Shown here: positions 1-9,623 of the stretch, in pieces
Layout of the letters: the number at the start of each line of letters is the position of its first letter
Position numbering within the stretch: position 1 is the stretch's first letter
Source: Acidobacteriota bacterium
GTDB lineage: Bacteria; Acidobacteriota; Thermoanaerobaculia; UBA5066; Gp7-AA6
Reading direction: 5' to 3'
Length of the DNA stretch: 37,922 nucleotides
Assembly: GCA_003222385.1 (NCBI GenBank)
Contig: QHVV01000108.1
Span: 7,425 to 45,346, forward strand
Position numbers and translations under genes: made by a program
Notes under the pieces: generated by a model
The model's input: the letters and a program-made list of their open reading frames with translations, nothing else
Told to the model about the DNA's origin: nothing
Database searches by the model: none

Positions 1-917
1 AACCTCGGCCAGATCTTGTCGTTCGCGCGGCCGCGTCAACCGCTGCAGCTGAACGACGGCGAGATCTTCGAACGGCTCGGAATCGCGCGCGAGGTCCCCG
101 ACTTCTTTTGCGTCGTGACGGCGTATCCGGACGAGCCGCCGATCCACGCGTACGCAGCAGTGATCGACAACCGCTCGCAGGATCCGATCTTCGTGACCGG
201 TCAGGACGCGGCGGCCATGCCCGAGCCCAGCATCACGCTCCCGGCCGCGGCCTCGCTCCACGGCGCGGGCGGCACGTTCTTCCACAGCGACGCGCGGATC
301 TGGAACGCGTCTCCGACGACGTTTGCCACCGTCCTCGCCCGGTACGTCTGCTTCACGGGAAGCTGCGGCGACGCGGAGCAGTCGTTCCTGGTCGCGCCGC
401 GGCACGAGATGGTCTTCGACGACGTGGTCCCATCTCTTTTCCACGCGCCGGAGACCGGCGGCGCGATCGAGTTCGTCAGCGCGACCGCTCCGCGCCGACG
501 CTCGGAATGTTCGTCCCGGGTCTCGCGCCCCGCCGCGCGTCTCCCGCGGTCGTGTTGAACGGGCTCTCGCATCCGGCGACTTCCGATTCCGGCTCGCGCG
601 TCAACGTGGGGGTCTTCAATCAGGCGGACGTTCCCCAGCTCGTCACGTACCGTCTCTTCGATGGATCCGGCAACCCTCTCGGCGAGACCGTCAGGCTCTT
701 TGCGGCGAGAGAGATCTTTCAGGTCAACGACGTCTTCCCTTTCTTCGGCGTTTCTGGAGCGCTCGAGAGCGCGTACTGCCTGGTCGAAGGAAATGAGAAC
801 CTGCCGCTCTTCGCCTACGCGGCGGTCATCGACAACCGATCCCAGGATCCGATCTTCATTCCGGCGGAGGACGACCCGGAGCATCCCCCGATCGTTCCGC
901 TCTCGGCGCCGAAGTAA
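1..917 (+). CDS. Secreted repeat-domain protein, 5'-partial and frameshifted
   Basis: The reading frame is open at the left edge, so the N-terminus is missing. Frame 1 codes well from base 1 to about 485; coherent sequence then continues in the frame ending with TAA at 915-917. The two halves are clearly one protein: each carries the identical 15-residue segment AYAAVIDNRSQDPIF (bases 148-192 and 813-857), preceded by a similar 'EIF....V/L' stretch. This implies two tandem domains of about 120-150 residues, probably beta-rich. The same segment style is common at the C-termini of large extracellular proteins in Acidobacteriota; that is recall, not a search result. I cannot assign an activity. 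The shift near 485 is either one lost base (or two gained) in the assembly or a real lesion. The last codon is 11 bases before holA. Confidence 0.6.
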   Translation, partial: PRPDLVVRAAASTAAAERRRDLRTARNRARGPRLLLRRDGVSGRAADPRVRSSDRQPLAGSDLRDRSGRGGHARAQHHAPGRGLAPRRGRHVLPQRRADLERVSDDVCHRPRPVRLLHGKLRRRGAVVPGRAAARDGLRRRGPISFPRAGDRRRDRVRQRDRSAPTLGMFVPGLAPRRASPAVVLNGLSHPATSDSGSRVNVGVFNQADVPQLVTYRLFDGSGNPLGETVRLFAAREIFQVNDVFPFFGVSGALESAYCLVEGNENLPLFAYAAVIDNRSQDPIFIPAEDDPEHPPIVPLSAPK

Positions 918-928
918 GCTCCGGGCCG

Positions 929-2197
929 GTGCCCAAGAAAGAATTCGCCGAAGACGCCGTCCCCTCCTTCGATCAGGCGCCTTCGGTCGTGGCGGTGGTC
1001 GGCCCGGTGGACTTCTTCGTCGAGGAAGCCGCGATCGGCGCGCGCGGCCGGCTCGCGGAAGGAGATGTCGAGGTTCTCCGCTTCGACGACGACGCGCCTC
1101 CGGGCGCGGTCGCCGAAGCGCTCTTGAACCGCCCGCTCTTTTCGGCGAAGCGCCTGGTCGAGATCGACGTCTCGCGGCTCCTCGGCACCGACTCGCCCGG
1201 AAATCTCGCGGAAGAGGCGCTCGACGCATGGACGCGGAAGACTCCGGCGGGTCGCCGCGACGCGTTTCGACGGATGCGGCGTGTGCTCTCGGCCCTGGAC
1301 GTCTCGATCGAGGGGGATCCCGCGGAAGCCGCTTCCGTCGTCGCCCGGAAACTCCGCCGCAAAGAGCTCGCCGAGCCTCTCGCGGAAATCCTCCGGGAGA
1401 TGCCGGAGGAAAGAGCCGCAACGGGAGCCACGCTCGCGTCGACGCTGCGGCTCCTGCTTTCGCGACCGAACGACGGCCTCGTCGCCCTCCTGACCGCGTC
1501 CGACCCTCCGGCGGGGTCCGAGCTGCTGGCCGAGGTGGCCAAGCGAGGCCTCCTGCTCGCGGTCCGCGTCGACGAGGACCGCAAGGAGATCGAGAAGGCC
1601 CTGCGCCGGCTCGCGGCGGCCCGCGCGCGGGAGCGGGACGTCGGGATCGACGCCGAGGCGGTCTCGCGACTCATCTTCCGGACGAACGCGGAGCCCGGCA
1701 TTTTCGCGACCGAGCTCGAGAAACTCCTGGACTGGGCGGGCGACGGAGGACGGATTCGCGCCGCGGACGTCGGAGAACAGGTCTTCGACGAGGCGTCCGA
1801 GGACTTTTACGAGTTCCTGGAGATGGTCGGCAAACGGGAGGCGGGCGAAGCGCTCAAGCGGCTCGAGCGACTGTTCTCGGGCCGGGAGGTCCGCGCCGGC
1901 CAGCGTTCGTTCGATCCCAACGACGGATGGCCGCAGATCTTCCTCGGGATGCTCACGAGCGAGCTGCGCCGCATGCTCTTGATCCGCGCGCAGCTGGACG
2001 AGCCCGGCGCGACGGCGCCCGATCCTCGCACGGACTATCGCGCTTACAAGGCGGCGTCGCGCGCTTCGCGGTACACCGTGCGGGAGCTCGCCCGAGCGCT
2101 CGCGGGAGCGGCGGAGCTCGACGTGAAGCTCAAAACCTCGGCGCCCCCTCTCGAGACCTTGACCGCGTACGTGGGCGGTCTGATCGCCGGCAGCTGA
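929..2197 (+). CDS. holA: DNA polymerase III subunit delta (clamp loader)
   Basis: 422 residues from a GTG start. HolA is the clamp-loader subunit that opens the sliding clamp during replication. The N-terminus 'VVAVVGPVDFFVEEAAI' matches the family's first beta strand and helix. 'LLNRPLFSAKRLVEID' (about residues 66-81), 'EPGIFATELEKLLDW' (about 250) and the helical C-terminal collar ('WPQIFLGMLTSELRRMLLIRAQL') follow the family order. The protein is longer than the usual 330-350 residues because of a charged insertion at roughly residues 85-150. It shows the typical lack of a usable Walker A motif, as expected for delta. It follows the frameshifted secreted protein closely but is probably functionally separate. 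Identification rests on overall pattern and I am fairly sure. Confidence 0.85.
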   Translation: MPKKEFAEDAVPSFDQAPSVVAVVGPVDFFVEEAAIGARGRLAEGDVEVLRFDDDAPPGAVAEALLNRPLFSAKRLVEIDVSRLLGTDSPGNLAEEALDAWTRKTPAGRRDAFRRMRRVLSALDVSIEGDPAEAASVVARKLRRKELAEPLAEILREMPEERAATGATLASTLRLLLSRPNDGLVALLTASDPPAGSELLAEVAKRGLLLAVRVDEDRKEIEKALRRLAAARARERDVGIDAEAVSRLIFRTNAEPGIFATELEKLLDWAGDGGRIRAADVGEQVFDEASEDFYEFLEMVGKREAGEALKRLERLFSGREVRAGQRSFDPNDGWPQIFLGMLTSELRRMLLIRAQLDEPGATAPDPRTDYRAYKAASRASRYTVRELARALAGAAELDVKLKTSAPPLETLTAYVGGLIAGS

Positions 2198-2212
2198 CGG
2201 GCGGGCGTCCCA

Positions 2213-2218
2213 TAAGAT
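2213..2218 (+). promoter_or_regulatory. Candidate -10 box for the SDR gene
   Basis: TAAGAT lies 10 bases before the TTG start of the SDR gene, in the 31-base gap after holA. A start site about seven bases later would give a leader of only a few bases. No good -35 box is visible, so this is weak on its own. Confidence 0.3.
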
Positions 2219-2228
2219 ACCCGCCGTC

Positions 2229-2993
2229 TTGTCCGTCTCGATCGACCTCTCGCCGCGCGTCGCGCTCGTCACCGGCGCCTCGCGCGGAATCGGTCGCGCG
2301 ACCGCGGAGCTTCTGGCCCGCGCGGGGGCGCGCGTCGCCGTCAACTACCGGACCGACGACGCCGGCGCCGAGCAGTTCGTCCGCGAGACCCGCGCGGCCG
2401 GAGGGGAAGCGCTCGCTCTCTCCGGAGACGTCTCGCACCCCGACGAGGCGCGCCAGATCGTCCGCGACGTCGTCTCCGCGTGGGGCCGGCTCGACGTGCT
2501 GGTCAACAACGCCGGGATCTGGGAGGAAAACGCGGCGGGGAGCGCGGACCTCGACGTCTGGGACCGCACCTTCGCCGTCAACGCTCGGGGGGCGTTCGTC
2601 GTGACCGACGCGGCGATCCCGTACATCGAGAAAGAGGGCGGCTCGATCGTCTTCGTGTCGTCGACCGCGGGGCAGCGCGGCGAATCGCGTCATTCCGCCT
2701 ACGCCGCGTCGAAAGGGGCTCTGATCTCGTACACCAAGTCGCTGGCGGCCGAGCTCGGTCCGCGCGGGCTCCGGGTCAACTGCGTCGCTCCGGGATGGAT
2801 CGAGACCACGATGACCGCGCCGGTCCTCGCCGACGCGGCTTCCCGGCAGGAGATCGAGCGAACGATTCCGGTCGGCCGCGTGGGCCGGCCCGAGGACGTC
2901 GCCGGCGCGATCCTCTTCCTGGTCTCGGACCTCGCTCGACACGTGCAGGGGGAGATCCTGAACGTCAACGGCGGAAGCGTGCTCGTCGGCTAA
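2229..2993 (+). CDS. SDR-family oxidoreductase (FabG-like)
   Basis: 254 residues from a TTG start. A classical short-chain dehydrogenase/reductase: cofactor motif TGASRGIG (residues 15-22), NNAG in 'VLVNNAGIW', the catalytic serine region 'IVFVSSTAG', and the YxxxK pair in 'YAASKGALISYTKSLA'. It ends with the usual 'GEILNVNGGSVLVG'. These features predict an NAD(P)H-dependent carbonyl or alcohol reductase in the cytoplasm. Resemblance to 3-oxoacyl-ACP reductase is strong, but no other fatty-acid synthesis gene is nearby, so the substrate is open and fabG is not assigned. The gene is followed after 15 bases by the CPBP protease gene on the same strand. Confidence 0.9.
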   Translation: MSVSIDLSPRVALVTGASRGIGRATAELLARAGARVAVNYRTDDAGAEQFVRETRAAGGEALALSGDVSHPDEARQIVRDVVSAWGRLDVLVNNAGIWEENAAGSADLDVWDRTFAVNARGAFVVTDAAIPYIEKEGGSIVFVSSTAGQRGESRHSAYAASKGALISYTKSLAAELGPRGLRVNCVAPGWIETTMTAPVLADAASRQEIERTIPVGRVGRPEDVAGAILFLVSDLARHVQGEILNVNGGSVLVG

Positions 2994-3008
2994 GCGGCGG
3001 AGGAATCG

Positions 3009-6000
3009 ATGGAGAGATTCGATCGCAGGGATCGGCGTTTCCTGCTCGCCTGCCTGGCGGTGATCGCGATCGGGGCGGCGCTCACCGGGGCTCTCTTCCG
3101 GCGCGCGTTCCCGGAGGCCTCGATCGAGTTCCGCGTGAACCGGTCGGAGGCGCGCGTCCGCGGCGAGAAGCTCCTGAACGACCTCGGCCGGAAGATCTCC
3201 GGCACGCACTTCGCGGGGCGCTTCGAAGTCGAGGAGGAGCCGAAGGTCTACCTGGAGCGCGAGCTCGGGCTCGAGCGGGCGTCGCGCTTCTACGGCACCG
3301 ACGCCAAGGTCTGGCGATGGAAGATGCGGTGGTTCCGGTCCGGCGCGAAGGAAGAGGAGCGCGTCGAGATCACCCCGCGCGGCGACGTCGCGGGCTTCGA
3401 GTCGGTGCGTCGGGAAGACGCTCCCGGCGCGCGCCTGTCGCAGGACGAAGCGCGCGAGCTCTCCCGCCGATTCCTGGACGGGCGGGGGCTGCCGGCCACG
3501 AATTTGAAGCCGATCGAAGTCTCGCCGGTCACGCGTCCGAAGCGCACGGACTGGACGTTCGTGGACGAGAAGCCGGACTTCCGGATGGGCGAGTCGACCG
3601 TGCGCTATGCGACGACCGTCGCCGGAAACGAGCTCGTGCACGTGCCGGAATCGTGGTCCCGAGCGTATCGCCGTCTCCGATCCAAGAACGAGGCGGCCTC
3701 GACGGTCGCGACGTTCGGCTTTTTCCTGACGCTCGTCGTGCTGCTGGGCGTCCTCGTCACGAAGATCGTGCGGCGCGACGTGCGCTGGAAGCTCGTGGCG
3801 GTCTTCGGCGGGATCGCCTGCGTGCTCGCGTTCCTGTCGATGCTGAACGAGATTCCGCTGACGCTCTTCGACTACGACACCTCGAGCCCTCTGTCGAGCC
3901 ACCTGACCCGCCAGCTCGTCCTGGGGATCCTGGGCGCGATCGCCACGGGCGCCGGGATCGCGGTCGTCGTCGCCGGCGCCGAGCCGATCTATCGCGAGCG
4001 ATTCCCCGCGCAGCTTTCGCTCGCGGGGATGTTTTCACGGCGCGGAGTGCGGACTAAGCGGTTCTTCCTCGGTGTCGTGCTCGGCTACGCGCTCACCGCG
4101 TTCTTCTTCGCCTACCAGGCGGTCTTCTACGTAGTGGCGGCGCGGCTGGGCGCCTGGGCGCCCGCGGACATCCCATACAGCGACATGTTGAATACGGCCT
4201 TTCCCTGGGCGACCGTTCTCCTGATCGGGTTCCTGCCGGCGGTCTCGGAAGAAGGCATCAGCCGCATGTTCTCGATCTCTTTCCTGGACCGGATCGGAGC
4301 GGGCCGCGTCATCGCGGTCGTGGTGCCCGCCCTGATCTGGGGGTTCGGGCACTCCGCGTATCCGAATCAGCCCTTCTACATCCGCGGCGTCGAGGTCGGA
4401 GCGGCCGGCATCGTGATGGGCTGGCTGCTCCTGCGGTACGGCGCGCTGCCGCTCCTCGTCTGGCACTTCACGGTCGACGCGACCTACACGGCGCTCCTGC
4501 TGCCCTGCTCCGTTCCGGAAACGCCTATTACGTCCTTTCCGGCGCGGTGGCCGCGGGAATCCTCCTGTTGCCGCTGGCCGCGGCGATCTTCCTCTATCTC
4601 AGACGGGGCGGATTCCTGCCGGAGACCGGACTGACCAACGCGGATGAAGGGTTCGTCCCGACGCCTCCGTCGGCCGCGCTCGCGCCCGAAGAGGCGCCGA
4701 CCGTGCGCGTGGTCTCCCCCGGAATCCTCGGGTTCGCCGCGGTCGCCGCGCTCCTCCTCGTCTCTTCCTTCTTTTTCCGGGTCGAGAGGCCGGAATCGCT
4801 CGCGGAGGACCGAACCGGCCGCGATTCCGCCGAGAACATCGCGCGCCGGTTCCTGCGGGTGAACGGAGCGGATCCTTCCCGCTACCACGTCGTCGCCTAT
4901 CTCGGGACGGGATTCCCGGACGACGAAGAGGTGCGAAGGCAGAAGCCGCAGGAGAACGGGCGGATCCCGGGTTTCTCGGATGCCGCCGCCCGATACGTTC
5001 TTTCCAGGGGAGGAGAACCGGCCTTCCACCGGCTCGCGCAGGAGAACCTGCCGCTCGCGTACTGGGTCGTCCGTTTCTTCGAGCCGGAAAAGAAAGAAGA
5101 GTGGAAAGTCTTAGTCGACGCGCGGCGGGTGCGCGTCGTCGGATTCCTGAACCCCCGGGAAGAAGCTGCCCCGGCCGCGGCGCCCCCCGGGGCGGACTCG
5201 GCGCGCGCCCGCGCGCTGGCTGCCGCTGGCGCGCTCGGATATCCCGCGAAAGACTACGTGGCGGTCGACGTCGGCAGCCAGGACCGCCCCAAACGAACCG
5301 ACACGACGGTCGTGCTCGAGGCCGGGAAAGCGGCCGTGGGAGAGGCGAAGCCCCGGATCACCGCGGTCTTCCACGGCGCCCGTCTCGCCGCGATCTTCCC
5401 TTCGATCCGCGTGCCCGAGACCTTCACGCGGGAGTACGAGCGCCGGCGACCGGCCGACTGGGTGCTCCTCGCCGCGAAGATCGTGGCGATCGGCGCGTTC
5501 GTCGGCCTGGGCGTGATCGTTTTCCTCCGTCTGGTGCGCGGCGGAGGCTTCCGCTGGCGGCGCCTCGTAGGGCCTCTGGGAGTCGCGCTGGTCGGAATCG
5601 CGGTCGCGCTCGCCAACTCGATTCCCAACGTCGGCCGCGCCTATCCGACCGAACAGCCCTATTCCATTTTCGAAGTCGCGGTCGCGTTCTCGTTCGCGAT
5701 CGGCGGCATCGCTTTCCTGTGTCTCGCCGCGTGCGGGTTCGTGCTTCTCTCGGGGGCGCGGCCCGGCTGGAGAGCCGCGCTCCGCCGCAGCGGCTCGCTT
5801 CGCGATGCGCTCGCGCGGGCCGTCATCGCCGCGGCGGGAACCGCGGGTCTCGCCCGCTTCACGGCGGTCGCTTCGTCGCGGTTTCCGGCGCTGTTCGATC
5901 CGGACCCGACGCTGCCGCGGGCGCTCGAGCGCCTGATGCCCGGATACGCCGGCTTCTGGTCGGCCGCCACGACGACGTTCGGGCTGGCGGTCGCCGCGGC

Positions 6001-6463
6001 CGCGGCGGCGCTGGCGTGGCGCCAGCCGACCTTTCAGAGGCGCGGTTTCCGAATCCTCGCGTTCGTCGCGATCCTCTTCGCCCTCGCCCCGATCGGCGCC
6101 CGATCCTCCGGGGAGTTCGCGGCGGCGTTCCTTCCGGAGGTCGCGATCGCCGCCTGGCTCGCCTTCTGCGTCTTCGGGCTGCTCAAGGACCACGCGGCGG
6201 CCTGGGTGCTGTTCGGCGCTCTCTTCTTCGGAGGATCCCGCGCGATCGAGCTCCTGGCCCAGCCCGCGACGGCGGACCGCGCGGCGGGATGGACGGTCGT
6301 GGCGCTGGTCGTCCTGGCGTCGGCCGTACTCCTCGCCGGAAAGCGGGAGCGTCTCGCCCCCGCGGAACCCGTGACCGGATGGACCGCGACCGCCGAACCG
6401 CTTCCGGGCGTGACCGACGGGACGGGTCCGACCGGCGCGACCGAAGCCGTCGAACCGCCGTGA
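3009..6463 (+). CDS. CPBP (Abi) family intramembrane protease with duplicated extracytoplasmic domain, frameshifted
   Basis: Starts at ATG after a good Shine-Dalgarno (GGAGG, 5-base spacing). The first frame encodes an N-terminal membrane anchor, a soluble region, then a helical bundle with the three CPBP motifs: EEGISR (glutamates about residue 414), FGHSAY, and HFTVD (histidine about 486). These are the presumed metal or catalytic residues of Rce1-like type II CAAX proteases. At about 4503 the frame is lost, and coherent sequence ('RSGNAYYVLSGAVAAGILLL') continues in the frame ending at 6461-6463. Read through, the product is about 1,151 residues. The second half holds another soluble region plus several membrane helices. 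Both soluble regions carry 'RPKRTD(W/T)T' about 60-70 residues before a membrane segment, suggesting an internal duplication. The substrate is unknown. It overlaps the M20 peptidase by GTGA. Confidence 0.75.
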
Positions 6464-7998
6464 AGGCGCGCCTCGGGCTCGCCGCGATGATCGCGTTCGC
6501 GCCGCCCGTGCTGGCCGGCGCAGCGCCCGGAGACGCGTTGCGTGATCCGGTCCGTTCGTATCGGGCTTCTCACGAGCTCGCGATCCTCTCCTCGCTCTCG
6601 CAACTGCTCGCGATCCCGAACGTCGCATCCGACCGGGAGAACATCCGCTTGAACGCCGACGCGATCGTCGCGGAGTTCGCGCGACGCCGGATCCCGGCGA
6701 AGCTTCTCGAATCGCCGGATGCGCCGCCCGCGGTGTTCGCGGAAATGCGGGGTCCAGCGACCGCGCGCCGCACCGTCGTCTTTTATGCCCACTACGACGG
6801 GCAGCCGGTCGACCCGTCCCGCTGGACCGGAAAACCGTGGGAGCCGGTCGTCCGGGACGGCCTTCTCGAGCGGGGCGGGAAAGACGTGTCATGGGCGGCG
6901 CTGAAGCCGCCGGTCGATCCCCGGTTCCTGGTCTACGCGCGTTCGGCGAGCGACGACAAGGCGGCCATCGTCGGGCTCCTTTCCGCCGTCGACGCACTGC
7001 AGGCCGCCGGCGTCCCGCCGTCGGTCCACGTGAAGTTCTTCTTCGAAGGGGAGGAGGAGGCCGGCTCGCCCCACCTCGCGCGCATCCTTCGCGACAACGC
7101 GGCGCTCCTGGCCTCCGACCTCTGGCTCTTCTGCGACGGACCGGTCCACCAGAGCGGCCGCAAGCTCGTCTTCTTCGGGACCCGGGGCGTCACCGACGTC
7201 GAGCTGACGGCGTACGGCGCGCTCCGGCGCCTCCACAGCGGCCACTACGGGAACTGGTCGCCCAACCCGGCCGTCGAGATCGCGCGGCTGATCGCGTCGA
7301 TGCGCGATGACGAGGGAAACATCCGGATCGCCGGATTCTCCGACGACGTCCGCCCGCCGACCGACGCGGAACGCCGGGCGGTCGCGGCGGCGCCGGACGT
7401 GGACGAGCCGCTTCGCCGCGAGCTCGGCCTCTCCCGGACGGAGGGGGCGCCCGAGAGGATCGAATCCCGCATTCTGCAGCCGGCTCTGAACGTCCGCGGG
7501 CTCGCGGCGGGAGACGTCGGCACGCGGGCGACGAACTCGATCCCGACCGAGGCCTCGGCCTCGATCGATTTCCGACTGGTGCCCGATCAGACCCCCGAAA
7601 GAGTCCGCGAGAAGGTCGAGGAGCACCTGCGCCGGCAAGGTTATTTCCTGGTGCAGTCGGTCCCGGACGAAGCGACCCGTCTCGCGCATCCGCGGCTCCT
7701 TCGCGTCGCGTGGGGAGCCGGATACCCTTCGTCCCGCACGTCCATGGAGCTTCCGGCATCGCGCGCGGTCGTGAAGATCCTGTCCGACGCGACGGGATCG
7801 CCGGTGGTCCGCCTCCCGACGCTCGGCGGGAGCGGTCCCAACTCTCTGTTCACCGAGATCCTGAAGGCGCCGGTGATCGGAGTCGCGATCGCGAACCACG
7901 ACAACAACCAGCACGCTGCGAACGAGAATCTCCGGATCGGAAACCTGTGGGACGGGATCGAGATGTACGCAGCCTTGATGGCGCGGCTCGACTTCTAG
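6460..7998 (+). CDS. Exported M20-family metallopeptidase
   Basis: 512 residues from a GTG that overlaps the stop of the protease gene (GTGA). The start is chosen for this overlap and because it yields a signal peptide ('LGLAAMIAFAPPVLAGAAP'). M20 metal-binding motifs are present: AHYDGQP (H111, D113), the bridging aspartate in 'RSASDDKAAI' (D165/166), and the catalytic EE in 'FFEGEEEAGS' (198-200). 'NSIPTEASASIDFRL' marks the lid/dimerisation domain, and 'GGSGPNSLF' is near the C-terminus. It probably hydrolyses dipeptides or short peptides outside the cytoplasm; M20 also includes deacylases, so the substrate is not fixed. A long open frame upstream of 6460 is a shadow of the protease gene. 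Confidence 0.88.
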   Translation: MKARLGLAAMIAFAPPVLAGAAPGDALRDPVRSYRASHELAILSSLSQLLAIPNVASDRENIRLNADAIVAEFARRRIPAKLLESPDAPPAVFAEMRGPATARRTVVFYAHYDGQPVDPSRWTGKPWEPVVRDGLLERGGKDVSWAALKPPVDPRFLVYARSASDDKAAIVGLLSAVDALQAAGVPPSVHVKFFFEGEEEAGSPHLARILRDNAALLASDLWLFCDGPVHQSGRKLVFFGTRGVTDVELTAYGALRRLHSGHYGNWSPNPAVEIARLIASMRDDEGNIRIAGFSDDVRPPTDAERRAVAAAPDVDEPLRRELGLSRTEGAPERIESRILQPALNVRGLAAGDVGTRATNSIPTEASASIDFRLVPDQTPERVREKVEEHLRRQGYFLVQSVPDEATRLAHPRLLRVAWGAGYPSSRTSMELPASRAVVKILSDATGSPVVRLPTLGGSGPNSLFTEILKAPVIGVAIANHDNNQHAANENLRIGNLWDGIEMYAALMARLDF

Positions 7999-8007
7999 CC
8001 CGCGGCC

Positions 8008-8817
8008 TCAACTCCCCGTCGAGTGATAGCGGGCCACGCCGCTCTTCCAGAGGGCGAGCGCGATCGAAAGTGAGATCGCGGCCACCAGCGGAACCGCCCA
8101 GAACTCCTTCCCGAACTCGATCCGATGAAGGAACCGTGCCGTGGGGTAGAACGACGCGAACGCGAACGGGATCACGAACGAGAGCGCGAACCGCACCCAC
8201 GCGTCGTAGATCGTCAGCGGATATCGGCCGAATTGCATCAGATTGAAAACCGGCGGCGAAATGCCGATCCGATCCTCGATCCAGAACGACGTCGCGGTCA
8301 GGCCCAGGAAGATCGCGATGTAAATCACCCCTCCGGCGGTCGCCCAGATCGTGAAGAGCAGAACGTCGCCGAAGTCAAAGGAAAGCCGGAGGCGGCGGGA
8401 TGCCCACAGGACCGCCACGATTCCGGTCACGATCGACTCGATCGATTCGAGCCGGAACGACTCGAAGAGCACCTGGAAGACCGACGAGACCGGTCGGAGG
8501 AGAACGCGGTCGAAGCGGCCCTCGATCAGGTATCGATCCGCGAACATCCACAGGTTCCACGAGAACACGTTGAAGATTCCGACGGGGATCAGGGAAAAGC
8601 CGTACAGGAAGACCATCTCCTCGAACTTCCAACCGCGCACCGCGGGCACCCGCGAGAAGACGATCAGCAGGAAGGCGAAGGAGGCCGCCGTCCCGAGAAA
8701 AGACGCGATCACGGCCGAGAAGAAGTCGGCGCGGTACTCGAGGCGCGCCTTGGCGTACTGCGAGAAGTACAGGCCGAACAGGCGCGCATGGCGTCTCACG
8801 CCGGAGCCCTGGGCCAT
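8008..8817 (-). CDS. ABC-2 type transporter permease (COG4587/COG3694-like)
   Basis: 269 residues from an ATG that overlaps the upstream permease's stop (ATGA). About six membrane helices are visible, with 'YLIEGRFDRVLLRPVSSVFQVL' in the first cytoplasmic loop, the hallmark of the ABC-2 permease pair that works with COG4586 ATPases. It is the last gene of a five-gene operon (rsmI, ATPase, glycosyltransferase, two permeases). The two permeases are probably the heteromeric membrane half of one transporter. In this family the cargo is generally unknown; lipid-linked or glycolipid export is plausible here because of the embedded GT-C enzyme. It converges tail to tail with the M20 gene, 9 bases apart. 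Confidence 0.85.
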   Translation of the reverse strand: MAQGSGVRRHARLFGLYFSQYAKARLEYRADFFSAVIASFLGTAASFAFLLIVFSRVPAVRGWKFEEMVFLYGFSLIPVGIFNVFSWNLWMFADRYLIEGRFDRVLLRPVSSVFQVLFESFRLESIESIVTGIVAVLWASRRLRLSFDFGDVLLFTIWATAGGVIYIAIFLGLTATSFWIEDRIGISPPVFNLMQFGRYPLTIYDAWVRFALSFVIPFAFASFYPTARFLHRIEFGKEFWAVPLVAAISLSIALALWKSGVARYHSTGS

Positions 8818-9623
8818 CAGCCTCCCTGGATCGTGATCCGGTGCTGCGACCGGCGCCACACGATCTGCCCGAGCCCGAGAAGGAGGACGGTCCACGCCGC
8901 CTGCAGAAAGAGGAGCCTTCCGGCCTCCGCCCCGGTCACCTTCCCGAGATACAGAGCGGCGGGCGTGTAGTTGATGTGCGGGAACGGCGACGCGAAGAGA
9001 ATCGATCGGAACGGCTGAGGGAAGAGCGTCGTCGGGATGATGAGTCCCGAGAGGACCTCGAGGACGAGGTACTTCGCCCGGAGAATCCCCAGAATCGACT
9101 TCGTGCGGATCGCGATCAGGCCGACGAGGAAGTTCAACGCTGCGACCAGGAAGAACGAAACGACCGCGGAGACCAGGAACATCAGGAGCGCCGCGATCGA
9201 AGCGGGAGGCTGCACCGGAAAGAGGAGCGCGATGACGATTCCGATCGGCAGCGTGAAGAGCGCCGCCCGGAAGGCCGACTGGCCCGCTGCATCGAAGACC
9301 ATGACCGTCTGGAAGTTCACCGGCCGGATCAGGTTCATCGCGAGGCGGCCTTCCTGGACCTGGCCCGCGATGTCACGGTCGATCTCGTTGAAATAGAACG
9401 ACCGGATCGTCCAGCCCACCGCGACGTAGGTGATCATCTGGGGAAGCGTCATTCCCACGACCGTCGGCGAGTGCCGGAAGACCGCGCGCCAGATGAAGTA
9501 GTAGACGGCGACGTTGAAGAGATACGTCAGGACTCCGACGTAATAGCGCGCCCGGTATGCGAGCATGTTGAGAAACCCGATCCGCGCGAACGACATCGCG
9601 GGGCGGACGGCGATCGCGTTCAC
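8817..9623 (-). CDS. ABC-2 type transporter permease (partner subunit)
   Basis: 268 residues if translation starts at the GTG that overlaps the glycosyltransferase stop (GTGA); an internal ATG at 9596 is an alternative. It has about six membrane helices and the loop 'DIAGQVQEGRLAMNLIRPVNFQ', matching the equivalent 'EGRFDRVLLRPV' loop of its partner at 8008-8817. The two sequences are related but distinct, as expected for a heterodimeric permease. The pairing with an ATPase at 11266-12261 of the same family makes an intact exporter likely. Translational coupling at both ends implies stoichiometric production. Confidence 0.85.
   Translation of the reverse strand: MNAIAVRPAMSFARIGFLNMLAYRARYYVGVLTYLFNVAVYYFIWRAVFRHSPTVVGMTLPQMITYVAVGWTIRSFYFNEIDRDIAGQVQEGRLAMNLIRPVNFQTVMVFDAAGQSAFRAALFTLPIGIVIALLFPVQPPASIAALLMFLVSAVVSFFLVAALNFLVGLIAIRTKSILGILRAKYLVLEVLSGLIIPTTLFPQPFRSILFASPFPHINYTPAALYLGKVTGAEAGRLLFLQAAWTVLLLGLGQIVWRRSQHRITIQGG

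Noticed and set aside
5101-6459. Long open frame upstream of the M20 peptidase
   Set aside because: It is an arginine-rich shadow of the protease gene; only the part from the GTG at 6460 has signal-peptide and M20 features.
5111-6997. 628-codon antisense open frame
   Set aside because: Very Arg/Gly/Pro-rich, no recognisable domain, opposite to well-supported genes; typical of GC-rich shadow frames.
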